The translations under genes and the position numbers were made by a program. A DNA stretch of 64,000 nt from Streptomyces sp. NBC_00414 (GTDB lineage: Bacteria > Actinomycetota > Actinomycetes > Streptomycetales > Streptomycetaceae), in the NCBI RefSeq assembly GCF_036038375.1, contig NZ_CP107935.1, forward strand, positions 2,480,001 through 2,544,000. The letters run 5' to 3'. The notes below the pieces were generated by a model. That model was given only the letters and a program-made list of their open reading frames with translations, was not told the DNA's origin and did not search any database. Positions 42,602-53,257 of the stretch are shown one piece after another; the stretch's first letter is position 1; each line of letters begins with the position of its first letter.

Positions 42602-43578
42602 GAGGTGGGTGCCTTGTTCGTGAGGCGGTAGAACAGTGCGGACGTGGTGCCGACGACCAGGGCGAGGATGACCGAGAGGGCGGAGGCGTAGTTGAAGTCG
42701 CCCTGCTGGAAGGCCCAGTCGTAGATCGCCATGATCGGGGTGAAGTCTCGGGTGACGGTCTCCGGCGCCATGGACTTGAAGAGCATCGTGTCGCTGAAGA
42801 TCTGCAGGGTGCCGATGATGCTGAGCACGGTGGTGAGCACCAGGGAGCGGCGGACCAGCGGCACCTTGATCGACCAGGCGATCCGCCACTCGGACGCGCC
42901 GTCGATGCGGGCCGCGTCGTGGACGTTGGCGTCGACCGAGCGCAGCGCCGAGTAGACGATCAGCATGTTGAAGCCGATGCCGCTCCACGCCATCAGGTTG
43001 CCGATGGACACCCAGATGAGTTCGCCGCCGTAGAAGTTCGCGTCGATGCCGAAGAGTTCGAAGAACGGGGTGAGCGGTCCGACCACCGGGCTGTAGAGGT
43101 AGATCCAGATCAGTGTGGCGACGATGCCCGGGATCATGTACGGAATCAGCAGTGGGATGCGGAAGCGGTCGGCGACACGCTGCGAGGCCGCGTCGAGGAG
43201 CAGCGCGAGCCCCACGCTTGCGACCTGGATGACCGGGATGCTGATCACCGCGAAGAGGCCGACGCGCAGCATCGAGGACCAGAAGCGGCCGTCACCGAAG
43301 CCCTCGACGAAGTTGTCCAGACCGACGAACTCGACGGTCTTCGCACCGAATCCGAGCCCGGAGCCCTTCTCCCTGTAGAGGCTCTCCTTGAGTGCCATGA
43401 CGAGGGGGGTGACGGTGAACAGGGCGAACCCGAGGAAGAAGGGGACCGTGAACGAGGCGCCCTTGAGGGCCATGATCCGCCGCCATCCGAGGCGCGCGGC
43501 CCGGGACGGCGACCCGGTGACGGGCTCAGCGACAGGCTCGGGGACGGACTCGGTGACGGGCTCGGTGCCGGCTGCCAC
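42598..43578 (-). CDS. Carbohydrate ABC transporter permease (MalF type)
   Basis: A 326-residue permease with six membrane segments. The EAA loop is VHDAARIDGASEWRIAW. The Glu/Pro/Val-rich leader (residues 5-30) comes from a hexamer-type repeat (GACGG-containing units). GTG start with GAGGG upstream, five bases after the binding-protein stop; its stop overlaps the MalG-type start. The three genes form one translation-coupled importer operon. Confidence 0.92.
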   Translation of the reverse strand: MAAGTEPVTESVPEPVAEPVTGSPSRAARLGWRRIMALKGASFTVPFFLGFALFTVTPLVMALKESLYREKGSGLGFGAKTVEFVGLDNFVEGFGDGRFWSSMLRVGLFAVISIPVIQVASVGLALLLDAASQRVADRFRIPLLIPYMIPGIVATLIWIYLYSPVVGPLTPFFELFGIDANFYGGELIWVSIGNLMAWSGIGFNMLIVYSALRSVDANVHDAARIDGASEWRIAWSIKVPLVRRSLVLTTVLSIIGTLQIFSDTMLFKSMAPETVTRDFTPIMAIYDWAFQQGDFNYASALSVILALVVGTTSALFYRLTNKAPTS

Positions 43579-43583
43579 GCCGA

Positions 43584-44927
43584 TCAGCCCTCGACGTTGA
43601 TGTTCTTGGACTTCAGGTCGTCGACCGTGAACTCCTGCAAGTGCTTCAAAGCCTGCTCGACCGTGGTCTTCTTGGTGACGATCCTCGCCCACTGGTCCTG
43701 CAACTCGGCGAACACTCCGGTGTAGTTGGGGCCGACCGTCCACTTGCTCCTCGCGTGCTCGACGGACTTGAGGATCACCCCGCGGGCCTCGGACCTGTGG
43801 GTGCCGAAGAGCTTGTCGGTGACCACCGAGTCGACCCAGGGTGTGACGTCCTTGAGGGCGCCCGGCCACTCGTACTGCTTGGTGTCCTTCTGGTAGGTGG
43901 CGTCGATGCCGGCCTTGTCGGTCTTCATCCACACCGCCGCCTCGACGGCTTCCTCGACGTGCTCGCAGCCCTTGGGGACGAGCACACCGTTGTTTGCGCT
44001 GTACGAGGAGGTGGTGAACTCCGTGGCGTCGGCGAACTGGGGCAGGTCGATGGGCTGCCAGTCGCCGAGGGACTTCTTGTAGTTCAGCTCGTAGTTCTGC
44101 AGCTGCCAGGTCTGCGTGGGCAGCGAGACCATCTTCCCGGAGTCGAAGTAGCTGATCAGGGCGGGCCGGTCCTGGTAGGTCTGGTTGGCGACCAGTCCGC
44201 CGTCCACGAGCTGCTGGACGACGTCGGCGGCCTTCAGGGAATCCGGTGACAGGAAGTCGATCCGCCAGCTGTCGCCCTTCTGCTCGTACCAGGTGCCGCC
44301 CGCCTGCTGGACGAGGTTGACCAGGGTGGACGGGTCCTCGCCGGCCAGGTTCATGACGTACACGTCGTGCTTCTTGAGCCTCTTGCCCGCGGCGATCACG
44401 TCGTCCCAGGTCTTCGGCACGTCGACGCCGTACTTGTCGTACACCGAGCGGTTGATCATCATGAAGGTCGGGTTGAAGCCGGTCGGTACGGCGTAATAGG
44501 TGCCGCCCGCCTGCACGTTGGGGAGCGCGGCCGGGTTGAAGCGGTCGAGGTAGGGCTTCAGTTCCTTGTCGACGCTGCTCAGCAGGCCCTCACCGACGAG
44601 GCTGGGCACCTCGCCGAAGTTCTGCACCAGGCAGGGGACGTCCTTCCGGGCGGCGACCGCGTTGCGCAGGTTCTGGGCCGTGCCGGGGTTGTCGGCCTGC
44701 TTGACGAACTTGAGCTTGATGTCGGTGTGGGTGGCGTTGAACTTCGCCACCACCGGGTCGACGTTCTTCGTCTCCGTCCAGCTCCAGTACTCGATCGTGA
44801 CCGGCCCCTTCGAGCGGTCCGAGGAGTCGTCGGAGTCGCCGCCGCAGGCCGTCGCGGTGAGTGCGAGCGCGGTGGCGAGGGCGGCGGCCGGCGCTGCCGC
44901 GCGGTGCGGGACACGGGAGTGGGGCAT
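43584..44927 (-). CDS. Sugar ABC transporter substrate-binding lipoprotein
   Basis: A 447-residue family 1 solute-binding protein with lipobox LTATAC (Cys28). The mature start VTIEYWSWTETKNVDPVVAKF and the later PTGFNPTFMMINRSVYDKYG are typical for oligosaccharide-binding members. AGGAG lies 5 bases before the ATG. It heads the importer operon. A 16-bp palindrome found 91 bases upstream suggests control by the neighbouring LacI-type protein. Confidence 0.92.
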   Translation of the reverse strand: MPHSRVPHRAAAPAAALATALALTATACGGDSDDSSDRSKGPVTIEYWSWTETKNVDPVVAKFNATHTDIKLKFVKQADNPGTAQNLRNAVAARKDVPCLVQNFGEVPSLVGEGLLSSVDKELKPYLDRFNPAALPNVQAGGTYYAVPTGFNPTFMMINRSVYDKYGVDVPKTWDDVIAAGKRLKKHDVYVMNLAGEDPSTLVNLVQQAGGTWYEQKGDSWRIDFLSPDSLKAADVVQQLVDGGLVANQTYQDRPALISYFDSGKMVSLPTQTWQLQNYELNYKKSLGDWQPIDLPQFADATEFTTSSYSANNGVLVPKGCEHVEEAVEAAVWMKTDKAGIDATYQKDTKQYEWPGALKDVTPWVDSVVTDKLFGTHRSEARGVILKSVEHARSKWTVGPNYTGVFAELQDQWARIVTKKTTVEQALKHLQEFTVDDLKSKNINVEG

Positions 44928-45018
44928 GGCTGCTCCTGAGGGACGAAGGCCGGAACAAAGACAGGACGAAGGCAGGGGGGACCGGCCGCCGCTCGGGTCG
45001 TACGGTCCGAAGGCGCCT

Positions 45019-45034
45019 TAGAAACCGGTCTCTA
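45019..45034 (-). promoter_or_regulatory. Operator 1 of the LacI regulon
   Basis: TAGAAACCGGTCTCTA is palindromic at 7 of 8 positions per half. It lies in the 382-base gap between the importer operon and the lacI-type gene, 91 bases upstream of the binding-protein ATG. No gene was found in the rest of this gap; a further AACCGGT copy (GAACCGGTACCGG) lies 10 bases away. Confidence 0.65.
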
Positions 45035-45171
45035 TGGAAGCTAGAACCGGTACCGGGGGTCGGCAAGACATCGGGCAGAGAAAACTGAGGAACGGGGCCA
45101 ACTGGCCCTTATTTGCACGGTATTTCGAACCGGTGGGCATGAAATCGGCGCCTATCAGACAGGCGATCCCT

Positions 45172-45187
45172 TAGAGACCGGTTGTCC
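45172..45187 (-). promoter_or_regulatory. Operator 2 of the LacI regulon
   Basis: TAGAGACCGGTTGTCC shares the left half TAGAGACC and the ACCGGT centre with the other sites, but its right half is less symmetrical. It lies 153 bases from operator 1, in the same gap, so looping between two sites is possible. A fragment GAACCGGT occurs between them near 45127. Confidence 0.55.
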
Positions 45188-45309
45188 GGAGGGTGCGGAG
45201 CGCGTTGCCCAGTGACTTGTCCGGCACCTGCTCCGGCGCCTTGTCCGCCGGTGCGGGGTTCGGCGCAGCGAGGAGAGGCCGTGCACAGGGAGAGAGCGGT
45301 ACGGGGAAC

Positions 45310-46374
45310 TCAGTGCCCCGGTCGTCGCGTGGAGTCCCGCAGCACGATGTGGGTGCCGAGCACCAGGTGCTGGCTTCCGGGAAGTTCGTCACGGTGCAGG
45401 GCCAGCCGGACCGCGGCGCGGCCCAGCTCCTCGTGGGGGACGTTGACGGTGGTGAGGGCCGGGAAGAGGTCGAGGGCCAGCGGCACGTCGTCGTAGCCGA
45501 CCACGGACACGTCGTCGGGGACCCGCACGCGCGCTTCGCGCAGCGCCTGCAGCGCGCCCGCCGCGACCATGTCGGTGGCCGCGAACAACGCGGTGAACTC
45601 GGCGCCGGCCAGCAGGAGTTCACGGGTGCCCCGGTAGCCGTGCGAGCGGCTGAACGCGCCGTCGAGGATCAGGGCCGGGTCCGGGGCGAGCCCGAGCAGT
45701 TCGTGGGCGCGCCGGTAACCGCTGAGGCGCTGACCGCTGGTGGACAGGCCGGGGACCCGGCCGAGGTAGGCGACGCGCTGGTGGCCCGAGGTGAGCAGGT
45801 GGGTGGTCATAGCGAAGGCGCCGCCCTCGTTGTCGTACTCGACGACCGTGGCGGGCACCCCGGGGCCCAGCGGGGGTCTGCCGACCAGTACGAGCCGTGA
45901 ACCGGCCCGGTCCAAGGCGTGCGCGAAGTGCGTCATACGGTCCTGGTAGGCCTTGTCCTCCCAGGCACCGCCGACGACGATCACGGCGTCGGCCCGCTGT
46001 TCGCGCATGGTCTCGACGACGGCGAGGGTCCGCTGCGGATCGCCGTGCGTGGTGCAGAGCATGCACAGCCTGCCCTCGGCGGACGCCTGCTCCTCGACGC
46101 CGCGTGCGATGTGTGCGTAGAAGGGGCCGGTGACGTCGTCCACGACGAACGCCACCGCCTTGTTGGTGGAGCCACCGAGCGCGCGGGCGTGGGCGTTGAC
46201 CACGTAGTCGAGGTCGCGCATCGCCTTGAGCACCCTGGTACGGGTGCTCGCGGCGACCGGGTAGGTGCCGCCCAGCACCCGGGAGACGGTCGAGGCGGAG
46301 ACACCGGCCCGCGCGGCCACGTCCCGGACCGTGGAAGCGTCCTTGACCGGAGCGGGCTCCGGCTTCTTGGCCAC
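45310..46374 (-). CDS. LacI family transcriptional regulator
   Basis: A 354-residue repressor. Residues 14-65 form the LacI HTH and hinge (TVRDVAARAGVSASTVSRVLGGTYPV, ending in DYVVNAHARAL), and the rest is a sugar-binding-protein-like domain ending in ELPGSQHLVLGTHIVLR. AGGAGGAG lies 8 bases before the GTG used. It is on the same strand as the importer operon and upstream of it, with two copies of a 16-bp palindrome in between; a third is before the 2-hydroxyacid dehydrogenase gene. It most likely represses the importer in absence of its sugar. Confidence 0.92.
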   Translation of the reverse strand: MAKKPEPAPVKDASTVRDVAARAGVSASTVSRVLGGTYPVAASTRTRVLKAMRDLDYVVNAHARALGGSTNKAVAFVVDDVTGPFYAHIARGVEEQASAEGRLCMLCTTHGDPQRTLAVVETMREQRADAVIVVGGAWEDKAYQDRMTHFAHALDRAGSRLVLVGRPPLGPGVPATVVEYDNEGGAFAMTTHLLTSGHQRVAYLGRVPGLSTSGQRLSGYRRAHELLGLAPDPALILDGAFSRSHGYRGTRELLLAGAEFTALFAATDMVAAGALQALREARVRVPDDVSVVGYDDVPLALDLFPALTTVNVPHEELGRAAVRLALHRDELPGSQHLVLGTHIVLRDSTRRPGH

Positions 46375-46569
46375 GGGTGGCTCTCCTCCTGTGATGTGAA
46401 CCGGTCCTCTGGTGCGCGGGGGTGCGACCGGTCCCCTGGTGTGCACCGGTCACCTTATGGGGGTGTTCCGGGGCCCGCCGTCCCGGCTCCCGGTGCCCGG
46501 CGGCCCGGTGCCCGATGCCCGGGCGGCCCGGCGTCCTGAGTCCGTTGGACTGCGGGGACGGGCTCGGCG

Positions 46570-49319
<2,750 letters not shown>

Positions 49320-49383
49320 GGCGCTCGCTCCCGGCGCTCGGGGGAGGTGTTCGCGCGGGCCCCTGGTCCGCCGCCGGGTGGGT

Positions 49384-49848
49384 TCATCGGGTGAGGACGA
49401 TCGTGAGGAGGCCGGCCAGCGCGACGGTCTGGAGGAGGGCGCGGGGCCAGATGACGCTGTCCCAGCGTTGCTGGAGTTCCCTGGTGTCCGCCGGGACGGC
49501 GTGATCGGCCGCGGCCGCGCGGAGCCTCTTGTTGATGGGTGCGCTGATGCGCAGGTAGACGGCGAGCCACAGGAGGAGCGCGGCCAGGGCGACGGCTCCG
49601 CCGATGCGCGCCGGGGTGCCGTCACCGGTGACGGTGGCGAGAGCCGTGGCGACGATGGACAGGACGCCCGGCACGGGCAGCCGGCGGTCTCCGTACTCGT
49701 GGACCCTGCCGAGCAGGTCGGCCACGGAGGCGTCGGCCGCACCGCTCGCGGCCGGGCGCAGGACGAGTGCGCAGAACAGATCGGTGCCGTAGATGATCGC
49801 GGCACAGAAGACGGCGACGAGCGCGGCGATGTCGGCGAGGGTGTTCAT
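49384..49848 (-). CDS. DUF1772 (anthrone oxygenase-like) membrane protein
   Basis: A 154-residue protein with four hydrophobic segments (residues 3-25, 45-68, 75-95 and 132-150). The pattern ADIAALVAVFCAAIIYGTDLFCALVLRPA with a following RVHEYGDRRLPVPGVLS fits DUF1772, a family that includes anthrone oxygenases. Its start overlaps the TetR stop (ATGA), so it is the third gene of a coupled operon. An open frame continues upstream of the ATG but lies inside the TetR gene in another frame. Confidence 0.78.
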   Translation of the reverse strand: MNTLADIAALVAVFCAAIIYGTDLFCALVLRPAASGAADASVADLLGRVHEYGDRRLPVPGVLSIVATALATVTGDGTPARIGGAVALAALLLWLAVYLRISAPINKRLRAAAADHAVPADTRELQQRWDSVIWPRALLQTVALAGLLTIVLTR

Positions 49849-50588
49849 GGCTGCTGGGGTGTCCCTTGCGTGCGGCCGGGAATGGTTCCGGGCGTGATCG
49901 GTGTGTCCGGTGTGTCCGCTCCGGGCAGGACACGGGTGAGGCAGTCGGTCAGCGCCTCGTCGAGCAGGGCGTGCAGTCCCTCGGCGTCGACGCCCACGCG
50001 GCCGACGACCAGCAGCGCGATCAGTCCATGGGCCGTCGCCCACAGCCGCAGCACGTGCCCCTCGGGCCGGGTGTCCCCCGCGGTGGCGAGAAGGCCCGCC
50101 AGGAGATCGCCGACGGCCTGCCCCTCGTCCCAGGCGTCGGTGGCCGGTACCCGCACCCCGCCCAGGCCGTACATGAGCTGGTACAGATCGGGCTCGGTCA
50201 GGCCGAAGTCGAGGTAGGCATGACCCGCCCGCCGCACGGCGGCGGCGGCCGTGCCCGACGCGCCCGCCGTGGACCCGCCGTCGGTGCCGGGCCCCTCGGG
50301 CGCGGCAGCGGTGGCCATGGAGTCCCGCAGCCGGGCGAACCCCTGGCGCACCAGGGCGAGCAGGATGTCGTCGCGGCCGGTGAAGTACCGGTAGGCGAAG
50401 TTCGCGGAGTACTCGATCTCATCGGCGAGCCGGCGCATGGTCACCGCGTCCCACCCGTCGCGGCGGGCCACGTCGAGGGCCGCGGACAGGATCGACTCCC
50501 GCGCGTCGGCCCGCTCCCGTTCCCTCCGCCGCTGCGCAGGAGTCAGGGTCGGCTCCGGCTCCGGCCGGTCCTGTTCGTCGCGTGTCAT
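49845..50588 (-). CDS. TetR/AcrR family regulator
   Basis: A 247-residue repressor. The HTH is ESILSAALDVARRDGWDAVTMRRLADEIEYSANFAYRYFTGRDDIL, with the atypical but familiar YSANFAYRYF recognition helix. The C-terminal domain (HAYLDFGLTEPDLYQLMYGLGGV) is the TetR_C_33-like type. Gly/Ala linker at about 100-120. It overlaps the ester cyclase gene before it and the DUF1772 gene after it, each by four bases, so it probably autoregulates this operon. Confidence 0.9.
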   Translation of the reverse strand: MTRDEQDRPEPEPTLTPAQRRRERERADARESILSAALDVARRDGWDAVTMRRLADEIEYSANFAYRYFTGRDDILLALVRQGFARLRDSMATAAAPEGPGTDGGSTAGASGTAAAAVRRAGHAYLDFGLTEPDLYQLMYGLGGVRVPATDAWDEGQAVGDLLAGLLATAGDTRPEGHVLRLWATAHGLIALLVVGRVGVDAEGLHALLDEALTDCLTRVLPGADTPDTPITPGTIPGRTQGTPQQP

Positions 50589-51010
50589 CGGCCGGCGTCC
50601 TCGCCCGACAGCTGCGCGAAGAACGCCTGCCCGTCGAGCTGGTCCCAGTGCTCGACGGCCATCCCGTCGACGACGCGCCAGATGTCGATCGAGTGCATCA
50701 CCACCGGGCGGCCGGTGGGCGGCAGCCCCATGAACGGCCCCTGGAAAGTCGCCCGGTAGGTGAAGCGGCCCGCGACCCGGTCACCGTCGACCAGCACGTC
50801 GTCCAGGCTCACCTCCGTGTCGGGAAACGCCGCGAACCACTGCGCCCAGAACGCCCTGTTCGCCTCGCGGCCGTCCTCGACGTGGGCGTTGTGGTTCACG
50901 TAGCCCTCGGCGACGAAACCGTCGACCGCGTCTGGGTCGTGCCCGTTCATCAAGTTCGCGAACGCGTGGGCGACGGTCTCCCGGCTGCTCTGCATGGTGC
51001 TCATCCTCAT
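50585..51010 (-). CDS. SnoaL-like ester cyclase family protein
   Basis: A 141-residue NTF2/SnoaL-fold protein (HAFANLMNGHDPDAVDGFVAEGYVNHNAHVEDG, ATFQGPFMGLPPTGRPVVMHSIDIWRVVDG). Members act as polyketide cyclases or have unknown roles. The ribosome site AAGGTGGG suits the ATG used. First gene of a coupled operon with TetR and DUF1772 genes. A role in aromatic compound detoxification is possible because both enzyme-like members act on polyketide-like substrates in other systems. Confidence 0.85.
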   Translation of the reverse strand: MRMSTMQSSRETVAHAFANLMNGHDPDAVDGFVAEGYVNHNAHVEDGREANRAFWAQWFAAFPDTEVSLDDVLVDGDRVAGRFTYRATFQGPFMGLPPTGRPVVMHSIDIWRVVDGMAVEHWDQLDGQAFFAQLSGEDAGR

Positions 51011-51093
51011 GACCCACCTTCGATTGCGGTTACGTTGTAACCATCGTGTACTGCGTAACCAGATAAGTCAACCGGTCGGCGGGCGGCCATGCC

Positions 51094-51454
51094 TCACGCG
51101 GCAGGCGGCCGGGTCTCCACGTGGCGTCGCAGCGCCTGATCGAAGGCTTCGAACCCCTCGCCGCCCGCGCTCGCCCCTTCCTCGACCAGCCGTGCCAGCA
51201 GCCCGCCGAAGGACTCGCGGTGCGTCACCCTCGTCCCGCCGCCCGGCAGTCCGGCAGTCCGGCAGTCCGGCCAGTACGAACTCGTGGACCCCGGTGAAGA
51301 TCGCGTGGGGCAGCCAGGCCGCGCCGGGGATCACGGCCGCCCACGCCGGCCGGACACCGGGTGTCGCCTCCAGGACGGGTGCGTGCACGACGTACGGCTT
51401 CCTGCCGGGCGGCCCCAGCGTGACCCGCAACCGGCGGCCGACTTCGGCGCGCCC
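51094..51454 (-). pseudogene. Frameshifted, 5'-truncated SRPBCC gene
   Basis: The minus strand first reads GRAEVGRRLRVTLGPP, then VVHAPVLEATPGVRPAWAAV and FTGVHEFVLAGLP, the second half of the SRPBCC sheet. After the 8-bp repeat at 51245-51268 the continuation is found in a different frame: GTRVTHRESFGGLLARLVEE and FEAFDQALRRHVETRPPAA, with a proper stop. With one copy of the 8-bp unit rather than three, both halves would be in one frame and read EFVLAGLPGGGTRVTHRESF. The N-terminal third is missing: the frame runs straight into the N-terminal part of a divergent TetR remnant. Confidence 0.8.
51245..51268. repeat. Three 8-bp tandem units that break the SRPBCC frame
   Basis: GGCAGTCC occurs three times without gaps. 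Two extra copies add 16 bases, which shifts the frame by one. The flanks fit a single-copy original. Confidence 0.9.
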
Positions 51455-51983
51455 GTGGAGTTGGCCCTGTTCGAGGAGCGCGGGTTCGACACGGTGACCG
51501 TCGACGAGATCGCGGCCGCGGCCGGCGTCGCACGCGGGACGTTCTTCAACTACTTCGAGAGCAAAGAAGCCGTCGTCGTCACCTACGGCCCCCACGAGGC
51601 CGAGGTCCAGCGCCGCCTGATGGAAAAACGGCCGCCGGGCGAGCCCGTGTGGGACTCGATGGTGGGGATCATCCTCGGCCACCTCGACGAGTTCGAGGCG
51701 CAGATCGTCGTGCACCTGCGCCTCAAGGTCGGTTCCCCCACCCTGAGCCGCTCCGCCCGGCCGATGACCGACCGGCTGGTGGCCGACCTGCGCGCTTGGG
51801 GGCTCGAACGTCACCCCGAGCTGTCCGAGCCCGAACTCATGCTCGTGATCAACGTCGCGGTCACCACCCTCGGGACCGCCGTCCAGTACTGGCAGGTCGA
51901 CCGGCCGGCGGCGGAGCGGATCGCCACGGTTGCACGCCATGCTGGACCGCGTCGGCGCCGGCCTCGCGGCGACCGAGGACTGA
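51455..51983 (+). pseudogene. TetR gene lacking its 5' end and with a 3' frameshift
   Basis: The frame begins at VELALFEERGFDTVTVDEIAAAAGVARGTFFNYF-like sequence, a TetR HTH that has lost the usual first 15-20 residues. It continues through a plausible ligand domain (VWDSMVGIILGHLDEFEAQI). Near 51926 the natural end is out of frame: RLHAMLDRVGAGLAATED followed by TGA, which fits a TetR C-terminus, lies one base off the main frame. Read without correction, the frame would end instead in a (Gly-Ser)n tail encoded by the next repeat. A GTG at 51455 could start a shortened protein, so residual function cannot be excluded. Confidence 0.7.
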
Positions 51984-52006
51984 CAGCGCGCCCGGCCCGA
52001 CGCTTC

Positions 52007-52054
52007 GGCTCGGGCTCGGGCTCGGGCTCGGGCTCCGGCTCCGGCTCCGGCTCG
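52007..52054. repeat. Hexanucleotide tandem repeat, eight copies of GGCTC(G/C)
   Basis: Eight exact-length units lie downstream of the TetR remnant. Similar six-base units (GACTCC, GGCTCC) encode linkers in the oxidoreductase at 1.4 kb, the HTH membrane protein at 21.5 kb and the MalF leader at 43.5 kb. Confidence 0.9.
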
Positions 52055-52088
52055 CGGTGATGCGAGTGATGTGTCCCGGTTGCCTCCT

Positions 52089-52121
52089 GTTCACCTTGAC
52101 GTCCCCTTGAAGACTCCTGAA
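52089..52121 (+). promoter_or_regulatory. PHO-box-like direct repeats upstream of the VTC gene
   Basis: Three 11-base units follow one another: GTTCACCTTGA, CGTCCCCTTGA and AGACTCCTGAA. The first matches the GTTCACC core of Streptomyces PhoP direct-repeat units and the 11-base period is right, though units two and three are weak. A small hairpin (CCCATG/CATGGG, 52127-52143) follows before the ribosome site. Confidence 0.4.
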
Positions 52122-52210
52122 ATCAACCCATGTTTCTCATGGGCTCCTCATGCGCCGTTGGTTGCGTGTGCGAGGCCGGTCGGTCCGCAACGTACGAGCA
52201 AGGGAGGCGC

Positions 52211-53257
52211 ATGGTGTTCCTTTCGAAGGCAGCCGCGGCGCGCAAGGGCCGGGCAGCCGAGCCCTGGGGGACGGACAGCGGGGGTCGAGGAACCGGGGAT
52301 CCGGAGACCGGGGATCAAGGGACCGGGACTCAAGGGAGCGGGACTGAAGGGAGCGGAGGTCAGCGGACCGAAGATGAGGGGACCGGGGGTCAGGGGAGCG
52401 AAGAGCCCCTGCATGTGGCCAGTCGGCTGCACGCGTTCAACCGGTTCGAGCTGAAGTACCTGGTCCCGGTCGATCAGGCGGCGGAGATCCGCGACGAGCT
52501 GGCCGAGCGGATGGACCGCGATCTGCACAGCCCGGTCGGCGGGTACGGCGTGTGGAGCCTCTATTACGACACTCCTCAACTCCGCTTCTACTGGGAGAAG
52601 ATCGAGGGTCTCAAGTTCCGCCGCAAGCTGCGTATCCGGCACTACGGCGACCTCGACGGAGTCGGTGACGAGTCGCCGGTCTGCGTGGAGATCAAGCAGC
52701 GCGTCAACCGGGTCACGCAGAAGCGCCGCATCACCCTTCCCTACGGCGTGGCACGGCGGTTGTGCGACGGCCGGGAGATGGTGGAGCACTCCCCGAAGGA
52801 GAGCGCCTTCATCCAGGAGGTCCTCGACCTGGTCGTGCGGCTGAACCTGAAGCCCACCGCGATCACCGGATATCAGCGCGAAGCCCTGGTCGGGCGGGGC
52901 GCCGACACCGGACTGCGGGTCACCTTCGACCGCCGTGTCCGCGGCCGGGACCGGGACTTCCACTTCGGCCTGCAGACGCCGGAGAACCGGTTCACGATCC
53001 CGCCGCACATGTCGGTCATGGAGATCAAGGTCAACGAGCGCACCCCCCACTGGATCACCGACCTGGCCGCGCGGCGCAACCTCAGCCTCGTACGGATCTC
53101 GAAGTACGTGCAGTCCGTCGAGGCGTTCGGCCTGGCCCCGCGTTCGGTCTTCCACATCGATGAGGCGGACTGTCCGCCGCCCACCCCCACTGAAGAGCAG
53201 CCGCTGCAGCAGCGGCCGGCGCAGCCCGACGCGCCGTTGAAGGTAGGAGCACAGTGA
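52211..53257 (+). CDS. VTC-domain protein (polyphosphate polymerase-like)
   Basis: A 348-residue protein. Residues 70-310 form a triphosphate-tunnel fold of the VTC type: FNRFELKYLV (first basic strand), SLYYDTPQLRFYWEKI, KFRRKLRIRHY, PVCVEIKQRVNRVTQKRRI, TFDRRV and MEIKVNERTPHW provide the ring of Lys/Arg and Glu expected to bind polyphosphate and metal. In yeast the VTC catalytic subunit makes polyphosphate from ATP. Residues 15-65 are a Gly/Thr/Glu-rich repeat (GTGDPETGDQGTGTQ-like) and probably disordered. AGGGAGG stands just before the ATG. Its stop overlaps the DUF4956 start (GTGA). Confidence 0.88.
   Translation: MVFLSKAAAARKGRAAEPWGTDSGGRGTGDPETGDQGTGTQGSGTEGSGGQRTEDEGTGGQGSEEPLHVASRLHAFNRFELKYLVPVDQAAEIRDELAERMDRDLHSPVGGYGVWSLYYDTPQLRFYWEKIEGLKFRRKLRIRHYGDLDGVGDESPVCVEIKQRVNRVTQKRRITLPYGVARRLCDGREMVEHSPKESAFIQEVLDLVVRLNLKPTAITGYQREALVGRGADTGLRVTFDRRVRGRDRDFHFGLQTPENRFTIPPHMSVMEIKVNERTPHWITDLAARRNLSLVRISKYVQSVEAFGLAPRSVFHIDEADCPPPTPTEEQPLQQRPAQPDAPLKVGAQ

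Noticed and set aside
38954..42631. A 1225-codon open frame on the plus strand opposite the large exported protein and the permease genes
   Set aside because: It is the antisense of real genes with Tat signal, FN3 and EAA loop; its translation is Arg/Val/Gly-rich without family motifs, as expected from high third-position GC.
49384..51010. A polyketide biosynthesis cluster suggested by the SnoaL-like and anthrone-oxygenase-like genes
   Set aside because: No ketosynthase, acyltransferase or other biosynthetic gene is present; the set is a small TetR-regulated operon.
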